Assembly (NCBI GenBank): GCA_022497155.1
Contig: MU385734.1
Coordinates: 310,001-374,000, forward strand
DNA length: 64,000 nt
Reading direction: 5' to 3'
Source: Whalleya microplaca
Lineage: Eukaryota > Ascomycota > Sordariomycetes > Xylariales > Xylariaceae
Part shown: positions 48,890 through 59,613 of the stretch, piece by piece
How the letters are laid out: the number at the start of each line of letters is the position of its first letter
Position numbering within the stretch: position 1 is the stretch's first letter
Made by a program: the position numbers and the translations under genes
The notes under the pieces: model-generated
Seen by the model: only the letters and a program-made list of their open reading frames with translations
Told to the model about the DNA's origin: nothing
Database searches by the model: none

Positions 48890-49511
48890 TTGGAGGTGTC
48901 TCATCGCCAGAGCGCTAAAGGTGACTACGGCGAACTCGACGTCACTGGCCAGACCCATCCCGAGCGAGTGGATTCGGGCTTGTTGGTTATGAGATTCTCC
49001 ACTAACAGGAAGATCACCGTTTTACCGACGATGGTGATTCGTGTCTTTCCCTACAACGTGACTGAGAGTGCGGTGCTCAAACGGAGATTTGCAAGCTTCG
49101 CCTTACACTCGAGATGAACCACTGATTGTGTTTCGGATTGATCGGTCCTGATTGGATTGAGGCCTGAACCAACGCCGTACCTATCGCCGTCCGCAGGTGG
49201 TTGACGACCTGACTTCCAAGATCAAGAAGGGGTAGCCGCACGAATGATTGGGCATTGGCCTCGATGGCGCTTGCAGATATGCTCCTTATGTCATTTCAAT
49301 TGACATTCCGGAAAACATAGATCACTTGCATCATATCATCGGCGCCAATGGGCAGCCAACATTGACTCCGAATCACGTATCAGATTCGGCGTAAGACTCA
49401 TTATCACTGCACACATATGTAATAGAATAGCCTGATCCCTCTCTTACCACCAGGTTTGCCATTCCAGGGCCCAACTCAAGTGGGTTTCCGGAGAAGAAGT
49501 TGGTGCAGTAG
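48890..49511 (+). pseudogene. Broken gene of unknown family, 3' exons recognisable
   Basis: A plus-strand frame reads VVDDLTSKIKKG, meets TAG at 49,233, continues PHE, meets TGA at 49,245, and then runs on in the same frame as LGIGLDGACRYAPYVISID and HHIIGANGQPTLTPNH to 49,390. A GTAAGA donor at 49,391 and a CCACCAG acceptor give a 63-bp intron. The last exon (49,454-49,511) reads FAIPGPNSSGFPEKKLVQ and stops. Both internal stops are one C-to-T step from CAG and CGA, the change RIP makes. The upstream frame from 48,890 (MEVSHRQSAKG...) may be its 5' part but is in another phase with no clear junction. Family not recognised; a further short intron hiding the stops is the alternative. Confidence 0.4.
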
Positions 49512-51908
49512 ATAAAATAGGATGAAGGTCAAGGAAATAATACAACGTTGAATCTGGCGATGAGACTAAAATCACCACCACATCTTGTCGGCTGTGGATA
49601 TCAGAAATGTTAGCCTCCGGAGTCTTCCAGTACATAGTACATACAAATGCCCCAAGAGATCAAAAACCCCGAACCCACCTTGCGACACTCTTGGAAGGCA
49701 GGTCAAATAAGCAGGCTCGTCGCATGCAGCTTTAGAAATTGCCCATGAGCAGATGTCCATGGCTTGCGAACAGGGATATCACAGGACGCCTGCTGGATTC
49801 GGACAGCAAGTGTGGATAGGGCAACCCGAAGTGTCAAGAAAGCGAATGCCGATGGAACCGAGCTAAGGCAAAGCCACCAACAATATAGAAGAGCCTGGAG
49901 TAGGCTGGACACCAGACAGAGGTTGACGTAGAATATTCCAGGGTAGGGCTTAACCATCCAAGAGCATCATCATGCAGCATAGCGGCGCCAGTGACCACCA
50001 CCTCGGTTCCACTACCCACGTGCTGGGTCACACGCCGCACCCAAGACTCAGACTGAGGTTTACGAATTGCTACTCCCACGTAGTAATTAGATTACAGGGG
50101 AGCACAAAGCCACGGCCGTGGCCTTTACGGTATTGACTTGTCAAATATCAAAAGTGATAAAACAGTAAAACCTTAAGCTCTGATATACATACGTAAGTGC
50201 TGACACCGCATTCGAAGACGGGATGGGCATCCACCATCAGCTGATGTTAGTCAAAGCATCTTTTTGTCTGTGAAACCAGCGAGACACAGAGACGGTGGAC
50301 AATTGGAGATGGACCTCTCCTCCCATCCTATGCCGTCTAGGTGTCCCTAATGTTGTGACTCAGGAACAGGCTGGCTCCCGATGCCGCTTTCTGCCGTACA
50401 CGTATGCGCGTAGCAAATCATTTCGACCAGGCAAATCTTCAACTACAGCCCCCTTAGGTTTGCGTTATGACCTCTCGGGCCATCCTCATCAACGCCTGCA
50501 GCTTGACAAGGGGAGGGAGCTTCCCGAAATCCACCGAGACACTGCATCGAGCATGTTCGTGAGAGAGTTCTCCATCAGCCTTGGGCGACGATCCACAGAA
50601 TAATGTCTGTTATAGTGTGTTATAGTGTCAGCAAAGAAAGATATATCACATCTGCTGTGAGTAGGCTGGCATGAGTAACCACATTTACTTTCTGCAGTGG
50701 CAGAGTAGCGTCTCCACAAAAGCTGCAGTTTACATGTAAGTAGATGTATGTCGTAGTAAATAATGATACCTGAGAATGCAGCTGGCTACATACGATATGT
50801 ATGAAATAGGTAGGAAGTTAGGCCGTGGTATTCAGGTTATCTGCCGTGCAGCGCATTGCGGAAACATGGCTGCTTGGTACTCTGGTACTACTTAGATAAC
50901 GCTTACAACATGGTACCTGGATGCATGGGAGGATGGCATTCGCTTCCAATAATGTCTTTTCGCCGGTTTCCATCAGCCTCACCTCTCACTATGAGTTAGT
51001 GTGTATTCTTTTTCTTAGGCTGCTCTCTTTTTTTCTTTTTTCCCTGATGCCTCGTTGCACAGCATGTCGGCGGCGACTCCACTATTGGGTCTTGAGTCGT
51101 CTTGAGCCGTCTTGATCCCCCTCCTTTTCCCCTTGTCCACCTTAACCACCCCTCACTGCTACCTTTACCTGTGCTGTACCAAGAAATCTGTAGTTTCTAC
51201 TCTGCAGACCCCTCCAGCCTCCCTTCATCGGTTTTGGCTCTAACCTCGTCAGGGTTACTGTCGACTAAGAGACGTCGTCCATTCCTTGTCACATACACGT
51301 ATAAGAATATCATCTCTATTACATCTCAGCACTAACCCAAAGAAGCAACATCAGCAGAAACTTCCCGGTGCAGATCTTGCTAAATAACTGGGCGACTCGT
51401 TTCTGACGAGACATGGATGCAGAGTTGCTCTTCCAGATTCTTTCCTAATTCATCTCATCTCACCCTTAAGGTACGCAGCATAGCACGCAGCAACAGAAAA
51501 ACATCCCCGAATCTCCACGTACAGAATCCCCGTGATCCGAATTGTTGTGGACACACCGCTGCATGCAACAGCATCTCTCTAGTCCACCAGAGGTATCTTC
51601 ACGTCTCTCTGTGCTTTACCACTCGGGCGAAGTTTCGCCAATGCCCATAGTCCCGTGTATTTCCGTTGATGAGATTGGGCAGCCTCTGTGTTGCCTGTAC
51701 CTGCTGAAGTGTCTTATACGTAGTATGTACTTCGGAATATACACATAACGTCAAATATTTTTTTTATTCGCCGAATCTTTTTTGTCCCTCTTTCTCTGCT
51801 AATTTCGTCTTTGTTTCTACATGTAGCATAGCCCCGTACCCATAACCCCGGCCCTGATGGCTTATCCTATCTCCCATCATCAAGGTGCAACTAGGCGTCC
51901 ATGATGAG
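49512..51908. other. Gene-free stretch and upstream promoter DNA
   Basis: Overlapping short frames on both strands, none supported. From about 50,990 the plus strand turns C+T-rich (TCTTTTTTTCTTTTTTCCC, and CCCTCCTTTTCCCCTTGTCC from 51,118), typical of a strong fungal promoter or leader for the small gene downstream. Confidence 0.4.
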
Positions 51909-51918
51909 TATATATAAA
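51909..51918 (+). promoter_or_regulatory. TATA box for the small Cys-rich gene
   Basis: TATATATAAA lies 368 bp upstream of the ATG at 52,286. The stretch between about 51,960 and 52,285 is C/A/T-rich, almost free of ATG, and looks like a long transcribed leader. Confidence 0.45.
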
Positions 51919-52285
51919 CTTGGATCCATTCCCAAAGCCTCCCAATCCTCCCAGAGAAGTCTGTTAGTCTGACTCGTCTTACACCACATCCAGCACCCGG
52001 ACAATACCTACTTAAGCAGTTGTCTGCCCCTCTACTAAACATCTATCTCACATCCTCCTCCATTGCAACAAAACATTTTGAAGCATCTCGCAGCAACTCA
52101 CACATACACTACTGCAACTACCACACCACACTTCAACTTCCACACTAGCAAGACGCTGTGCACTCTTGTCTCAAGTAGACTTGGTCAGCATAAGCACCAG
52201 TCATAGGCTTAGAACGCCAACATAACTGGGCCTTATACAACTACACACAACCTCAACTCACTATCATCATCTCACCCTTGTCACC

Positions 52286-52408
52286 ATGTCCGTCAAGGAG
52301 CATCAACCTCTTGTCAACCACTGCTGCACCTTTTGCTGCAAGGCAGTCGACTTTGGCACCCACGACTACTGCGGATCTAATTACGCATGTCCACGGTGTC
52401 CCAACTAG
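52286..52408 (+). CDS. 40-residue cysteine-rich CxxC protein
   Basis: A complete small frame with a strong start context (TCACCATGTCC) encodes 40 residues. Seven are not needed to fold anything large, but the cysteines are regular: CCTFCC (residues 13-18), C30 in DYCG, and CPRC (36-39). A CxxC pair at each end with Asp/His between suggests a minimal zinc-binding ribbon or metallothionein-like chelator. There is no signal peptide. It follows a TATA box and a long pyrimidine/CA-rich leader, and no other frame in the area fits that promoter. A downstream plus frame (from 52,467, CLCGYCVNE) also begins with CxxC, so a longer spliced form is possible, but I see no good donor. Function unknown. Confidence 0.55.
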   Translation: MSVKEHQPLVNHCCTFCCKAVDFGTHDYCGSNYACPRCPN

Positions 52409-55400
52409 AGCGTCGACCCTCCCGCTTGGATGCAAGCCACAAAGGCAGCTCTAGAACACCGTCTGAGTGTGTCTCTGCGGCTACTGTGTTAATGAGGCGT
52501 CACCACTTCATCCACTTCTGCCAGTACCTTTCAAGATTCATACATACGATCAACAGCGAGCTATCCGAGATGCTGGAGCCATTCTTTGTTCTGTGATTAC
52601 CGCGGTAGATTACCTACTACCAGGAGAGACGAACGGCTGGCTGGCTGCCCGAACAAGTATAGTCACACAGAGTCAAGCTACTCAAACGTCATTCTTTGCC
52701 CATGAGATCAACGCACTCTCGCTTATTCCTATCGTCTCTGCCTGGGTCGCATCGCGTGTAAGGCTGACGGTAAGACAAGACTTGCGGTGCAGCGTCGATA
52801 CATCGATACATCGATGCCTACGCTCCCAAGCTCCAGTCACCCATGACTCGGGCCTGCGTCGTATCATGTATGCTGCATGCTGCATGCCAGCTGCACTGCA
52901 GCTCCCCTTACCGCCGTTGCCTTCTTTCTTTCTGCTCTTCTCACCCTTCCCCTTTCTGGCAATAGCTCGCTTTCATGTATCCTCACCACACCGTTGTATC
53001 ACACTCTCATTGCATAACCACGCATCTTTTATCGCCTACTGATTTTATGTTTATTTATTTTTGACTGGCTTGGGAATTCTCGGAGGAACCGGAGTTTGTT
53101 GGGTGTTCAGTGCCAGGGTACGGACATTAACATTGGGCTGCAAGAGCTGGAGCAAATCATTTATACTGGGCGCTGGGTGGTTTTCTGTTTATTTTCTCCG
53201 GCGGTGGATGATCGTGCCTCTTTTTTTCATCTTCGTCTTCTTCTTCATCTGCCCCCCACTTTCGTTCGACCATCGCGTTTCCGGAGATACTGGCTGGGAG
53301 AAGCTAGCCGGCCGGGCCCGCTGCGCCCGGCTTTTCCCTTTCAGCTCTAATAAGTTTATTCCTACGTTAGGGTCGACGGCGAGGAACGGATCCCCAGCTA
53401 TCAACGGGACGCTACGACAGAAAGGCGAACCCGACGAGGGTTGGATAAGGGTACAATGGATGTATCCGCCTTTCTGCCTGCAAAGAGCAAATAGGAAAAA
53501 AGGCGAACGATGTCGTCACGCATTTGGGGGGTGGGAATGGGTGGTCACGGGAGGGCCATTTTCACTTTTTGCATGGAAAGGGAAAGTTTCGGGAACGGGA
53601 TTCATCTTTTTGGGGAAATCTGGAGTTATCAATCACCTCATCCATATCCCTTCCTTTTCATCTATTTTCTTTATATTGATACCTGTCACGCGCGCGCACA
53701 ATTTGGGACGAGGGCGGGAATGAATTGAGTGGATGGGGTCGAGATTACCGCCGAAAAATCCCCCCCTGCTTACATTACACTTTAAACTGATGATACCAAG
53801 GTTGCTATATGAGAATAGATCAAATATGCATGATAACACCTTACCTACCACCTGTCGTTCCCGTACACATACGTACTATATAGGAGAGGCACGCTAAAAG
53901 GGACCATCTATTTGTGGCACTATTCTTGAGTGAACCATGCCGAGAGCACCGCCTTGCATGTCTTGGTCTCCATAGCCGCAATCCTACGGGCGGGCCCCCC
54001 ATCGCCTTTTGGCGCCGAGTGCATCGGCCCCTCAATGGCCATGCGGCACGGGGTAAAGCAACCATGTCGGCAAACTTAGGGCCCGAGATAGTGGAGGAGA
54101 AGGATTTGTTCACGATGCTGTCTCCATGATCTGATCTGACACGCGTACCATTCATTGACGTCGACTAGGTAGAGTACATGGCTACTAGCATGGAGAGTAT
54201 CCCAGCCAGTGCGTGGGTTTTTTCCCGGGGTACTGGGTTATAGACGGCATATTCCGCCACAGCCGCTTACAGCATCAACAACAGCTGTTTTTACAGAACC
54301 CGTTGAGAATTTAACCCATCTGGGACATATTTTTCATAATATTATAGGCTCCGGCGGCATTATATAATATTCACGGGACTAGGACTAGGATCGAGAGAAA
54401 TAGATTCGCGTTATTCCCCTTGCCCGGCAGGCAGGCAGACAAGGCATTCAGTTAGTCAAGACAGGGCAGGGCAGGGCAGGCAGGCAAGGAAAGCAAGTGG
54501 ACACCGAGAATAAGCTCATCGTGCCGCTGTAGCGATCCTGCCTCCCAGCGGCGTCCTGACAGGCCCTGAGTCAGGCTATTTTATTTCCCCACGACCATCG
54601 ACGGGCCAAAAGCTCCAATTAGTGCTGCCGCGACCCCGGACGTCCCTCCGCCTCTCGTCCTCTCACTGGTTCTCTGCAACTATCTGATATCTGATAATCC
54701 TCACCTTGGGCTGCGCTGGCTGGCTGGGTCTGCCGGCCTGACTAACGCAGTACGTGCATGAAGAGTGGCACGGTTTCATGAGGTGAGGACGCGTTCGTGG
54801 CCCGTGTCGTTGGTTGCGTTCGGGTAGGCTTGCTTGCACTTATTAGCGATTTCCTACTGTCGGTCGGTAGGGTCGGTCGCCCTCCCTTTTCCCCATTTTT
54901 TCGGTGAGGGCAAGGTACATGGTGTGGGCGGGCGAACAGAATTATAGAGACGGGCAGGTCAGTTACTGCATTTGGCACACATTGCGAACAGACCACACCC
55001 ACACACAGCGAGCCGGCAGGGAAGTTGATGACCGAGTGCGTGAGAGACAGCCAGCGAGCCAGCGAAGCCAGCGAGCAGAGCTGCAGTGCATTTTAGCCTG
55101 CAGCCAGCCAGGACGGTCCAGCCCTGTAGGAAGGACGCTTGCAGGCAGTCCTGGCAGCCCTTTGCAGTTCGCAGTTTGCGTGGCGGACAGGCGACCCTCG
55201 TTACCTAGATATGAGGAACGGCGGGCGGTGGAGCATGGTGTGGCCGATGCAGCGTGAATCGTGACCTGTCCTGGTTGCAGTTGCAGGAGGGCAGGGCGTG
55301 CACCGTCTCATTCGCTGCGATGTGTTCCTGCCATCAGCAAATGCATCCTGCAATCGCACGGGGCGGGCGAACTGGAATGACGGGAGAGTGATTGACAGTC

Positions 55401-56878
55401 CGTGCTCCCCTCTGCCTGCTTTCGGGTGATTCTTCTGCAGCGTATATATGACATGTAAGCTTGGGTTGCGTGTATGTATGTGCGTGCTTGCTGTACAGCT
55501 CACGGCAGGCCTGGCAGTTGCTGGAAGATCCAAGGACGATCGCCAACGAAGCGAATGTGGAAGTTCAAGTTGGGCATCTCCGAGCTTCCTGCTGGCTGTC
55601 GTGTAACAGGCGAGTCGACCGGGATGTGAAGTTAGGTAGACTGGTGACTTGGACAGAGAGCCCAGAGTATGTATTAGCCAGAGAGATACACTCACGGCGA
55701 CATACCTAGGTCAAGGCCCACGTATCGTGGATAACATCAGAACGCCAATTTGGAAGCATACATTATCCCAAGAAAGAGGGGTAGATTGTGCAAGCAGGGC
55801 CTAGAAGCTAGAGCCACGTTGCTACGTGTGGTCCACTTCTCCAGGGATATGGAGTTGACGAATATGGTAAACGGGGTTAACCAACCGCCATACAAGGTGA
55901 GCTATCTTTCCTTGTCCCAAGGTCACATCTAATCGACTGAGCCGGATCGAGCATTCTGTGTCCCAGATAGTGAAAATCCCGGGCTGATGCCGGTACTTTC
56001 TCGCATGTCAACCATAAGGAGAGACCTTCACCGACTTCACCTTGAGGGCCAAAGAACCAGGAAGCACTAGCTCCTACATGCACGTCGACCGAGTAGGAAG
56101 AAATTACTTAAGTACGACATGCCAAGCGATAGCAACACAGATGTCCCAGTCCCCATGCTTTCCAGAGGTTCGTTTCTTTGGTAAAAACGGTTCGCCCTCA
56201 AGGGGTCTTTCTCATATAGAGGGTCTGTGGTACGTTGCTGTTCTCTGGATCGTCGATGCGCCCATGTATCTTCTGTCTAGTTAACATGTACCCCGTCACA
56301 TATCATATTTCGATATCTCAGCTGCCCTTGTCTGCCTGTTGATGCGGCTAGTAGCAGTGCCTTGCAACCGCTGCGAAAATCAATCACGCGGTCGATATAG
56401 GTGAAGGCCCTTTGATATAACCGATCCTTGTACGTAGCTGGCGATTCCCAACAGATAGACCCACGCCTCCGGATTCCCCAAGCTTCGTCTGAAAAGGGTA
56501 TCGCGCAAGATAATAATAACAACCTCCCGTCCCTAAAAGCGTACGAGAAAACTGTTGGTGCAGAAGTCGATGGTGCATCTTGCCTCGATTCGGTCACTTT
56601 GCCGTCCTGCCCCCCACACACACATATATGTAATTCATACTTAACTTTTGCGCTTTCATATGTTAGCTGTGTGCTTGAAAATGTCTCAGTGATTATCAAA
56701 GAGTTGACTTACGCATATGAACCTGGTTAATGTCATATACGTGTGAAATCAGTGGCCTGATGATCAGCGTTTTCTCACGAGTGATGTAGCATCTATGCCG
56801 CGTGGCTGACCAACATTCAAATGTCTGATGTTCTCTTCCCAACTGCTCATCGAGGGTTTCGGTAGATCCATCGACATC
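52409..56878. other. 4.5 kb without a supported gene
   Basis: The first part is probably the 3' UTR of the small Cys-rich gene. The long plus frames at 52,467-53,042 and 53,061-53,723 are low-complexity (runs of F, S and P from C/T-rich DNA) and not convincing. From 54,000 to 55,700 the DNA is GC-rich with short GGCA and CAGC reiterations. Near 54,340-54,370 it is briefly AT-rich. I see no RNA gene. Confidence 0.4.
54425..54488. repeat. GGCA / GGGCA microsatellite
   Basis: Reiterated GGCA units (54,425-54,438) and GGGCA units (54,463-54,487) separated by a short unique spacer. Confidence 0.65.
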
Positions 56879-58840
56879 TCAGTACAGGCTTAGGAAGACG
56901 GCGGATATCGACGACTTGTCATACTTGACATATTTCCCCTTGCCCTTGTCTATCTCGTGGTACCGGTCCCAGAAGCGATTGTACAGAGGCTCGAGCATTT
57001 GCTGCATATCCTTAGCAAACATCTGCCTCACCTCTCGCTCCATACTATATGCCTTATGGCGGGCTACGAGGTCGTCGAACGACGCGTTGAAGATGTTAAA
57101 CTTCCCCTTGATGTTCTCCTTGTCCTTGCTACTGAGCCCCTTAACAATCGAGGCGGATTCGGATGAGCCGGAAGGGGGTCGCTGGGCCCGGTTGGTATGA
57201 ATTACGTCAAACAAATGCATCGATACGTCTTTACAGGTGTCAGCGTAGAAGGCCTTTGCCTTCTTGCGCCAGCCCTCCAGGCTACTGAGCCTGCCCTCCA
57301 ACAGCGGTCTGAGGCCGGAGTCGCGAATCATACGTTCGATGATGGTCACGCTGTTAGCCAGGAAGACTCCCCATAACGACTTGCCCTTCAGCAACACCCT
57401 CGCTTTCTGCTCGAGTGCCGACATTAGCGCATCTATCGTGTCGGTGCAATAGTGGGCGAATATCTCTTTTCCGTCCGCGCCGATGTCGAACGATGCCAAA
57501 CTGGGGATTCCGTCCATGCTAGTGTTAGCCGCGGCGGCCGACTTCCAACCGCCATCGCCCAGGGATATCATAATGCTGGATATGGGTCGCAAGAAGTCAA
57601 CCATGGTTTGCAACCGTTGCATCGTCTCGGACACCACAGGCATCGGCGATCCGTCGGACGGCAACGCCTGCATAGCCCCCACCTTGCGTTTAGTGTCTTC
57701 CAACAGCTCGGCAAGTGAAAGCTTGCCAGTTTCGCGGACCGGTTTGAGTGCAGCGGCCAGCGTAGCCTTGAGCTCACCCGTGCGTGTCTCAAGATTGTTG
57801 GACAGGTTCGACATGATTTCCGTCACCTCGTACGCAAGATAGCAGTCCGTGTTCAGGTGCGACTTGATGTGATTGTTCAACTCCCGGATCGTTCGTGCCA
57901 ATTCGGCCAGTGGAGCTTGGCAGGCCGTCTGGAATACAGGGCCCCAGTCCTGTCGCAGGAAGATATTACAAATGTTTTCGTATTCGGCCACGAAGAGCCC
58001 TTCCATTGCCTGAGCATACATGCCGATTCCATTAGTACCAGCCCGGTAGATAGCATCAGGACTCTTCTTTTTTGCGGTGTTGACGCTCGCGTAGGCCAGA
58101 TTAACCAGGGTTTGCGACAGATACGGCCCTCGAACTTCGGAATATATCTTGATTAATGGGTTCTCGGATGTGGAATTACCGGAGACGTAAGAATTCAATA
58201 GACTCAAGCGAGAGATCTTGTCTTGAGTTAGAAGAGGGAATGGCTGGTTCTTGGTGATAAAGTTGAGCGGTTCTACCGCTCGGGGAGTTTCAGCTCGAAG
58301 GAGCTTGTCAAATGCATTCTCGAGCTGCATGTTGCCAGACATTATCAGGCGTTGGAGGTCAGTTATGGTCTGCTGATTTGCGCGGAGATTCGAGGTCTTC
58401 ATGTCGCTTAATGCCTTGTTCAACCGTTTGATCGAGTTCAGGTAGTTAGATAGGCCGGCCTTCTCGGGGCCTTGGCGAATAATCGCTTCCTCATCATGCT
58501 TAGAATCGGCTGGCTGGCGAAGTCGCTCAATGGCTGAGATAACTGCATCGATGTCTGGGGAGGGTTTGAGGAATCAGTATAGGTCACAGGTAATGGCGAA
58601 GGTGTCGCAAGATGAAAGATGAAACTCACTGTTCCCCAGAACCTGCAACTTCTTTGTTTCCCCCGTGAGAGGACCAGAGACATCACGAACACTCTTTCCG
58701 GTGGCCTCCAAGCGGCCAAGACAAGCCTGGATCTTCTTGGTCAATTGCGTCGTCTTTTCCAGTCGCGAGTTGAGCACATCGACTTCGGCTCGGGCCTCCT
58801 CATCAGCGGCATGCCGGCCGTTCGTGAGTCCGACAGCCAT
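56879..58840 (-). CDS. EXO70: Exocyst complex component Exo70
   Basis: Subunit of the octameric exocyst that tethers secretory vesicles to PI(4,5)P2 and Rho GTPases at the plasma membrane; needed for polarised tip growth. Two exons (58,840-58,630 and 58,554-56,879) around a 75-bp intron encode 628 residues, close to yeast Exo70 (623). The junction restores VLGNNIDAVISAIERLR. The N-terminal 70 residues are coiled-coil-like (EEARAEVDVLNSRLEKTTQLTKK). The Exo70 superfamily rod follows, with the C-terminal signature block FNIFNASFDDLVARHKAYS, then PLYNRFWDRY and KYVKYDKSSISAVFLSLY ending the protein. The basic C-terminal region that binds phosphoinositides is present. Start chosen as the first ATG after a CACCATC-rich leader. 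Confidence 0.95.
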
Positions 58841-59613
58841 GATGGTATTCCCTAGCGATGGACGGGATTGCGGTTGTGTCTATTGGCCTATTGGCGATGG
58901 TGATGGTGATGAAGATGGAGGTTGTTGTTACTGTCAGGGACGGTGACGTCTAGGTAACGTAGGTGGGTAGGTGGTAATAAAGATGGTTACAGTAGGTAAG
59001 GAGTGCTGCGCTAGAGAAGCAGACAAGCCAACCTAAAAGTTAGGCGGACAGGGCGGAGTCAGGGCGGAGTCTAGGCGGAGTCTAGTTAGGCATGACTTCG
59101 GCTGGCCCCGCTAACCTAATTGTGTTGGTGCTTGGACCACTGAGATGCGACTTCCATTCACCACTGACCCTTTCTTTAATCTACTGTACCTGCCAAAATG
59201 AATTTCAACTTCCTCTTCATTCATATACAATTCCTCAATTGACTCATATACTGAACCTTTTACTGTTCTTGTCATATAATCATCCTTCCTGATGATTCCT
59301 TAGTCTCTTTGAATGGATCGAATATAGGTATCCAGTTCACATGAAATGCCACCTCAACTTACATGGCTTGATTCGAACCACGATATAGCCAGAGATGGCT
59401 AACTGCGATTTGATGATCTAGCCTTCAGTCGGCTGTAGTTTATTGTTGGCTTATTGACTCTGCTTATCAACATTTCCATCCCTAAGAAATACAGACCAAC
59501 CGGACTATCACAATCTGACTTGTAGTCACTAATCGCCGTCTGAAGCTCGTCACTGCCTCGTGTGTTTCGGTCCCCAATTTGGCCTTACTCGATCCCGCTG
59601 CTCGGCTCAAACA
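58841..59613. other. Exo70 upstream region
   Basis: Carries Exo70 5' UTR triplet repeats (GATGGTGAT, about 58,896-58,922) and the GGCGGAGTC repeats annotated separately. Beyond 59,090 it is 3' flank of the aminotransferase gene. No gene. Confidence 0.5.
59043..59084. repeat. GGCGGAGTC(T/A) tandem repeats upstream of Exo70
   Basis: Four successive GGCGGA units (GGCGGACAG, GGCGGAGTCAG, GGCGGAGTCTA, GGCGGAGTCTA) about 200-245 bp upstream of the Exo70 start codon. They could be a clustered factor-binding site. Confidence 0.6.

Noticed and set aside
52467..53042. 191-codon plus-strand frame starting near a CxxC
   Set aside because: It could be a continuation of the small Cys-rich gene, but no usable donor joins them and the rest is low complexity.
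53061..53723. 220-codon plus-strand frame
   Set aside because: Composition is dominated by C/T-rich DNA giving runs of F, S and P. No domain, overlapped by other frames, and probably 3' UTR or spacer.
57452..57842. Plus-strand frames within Exo70
   Set aside because: Shadows of the Exo70 coding strand.
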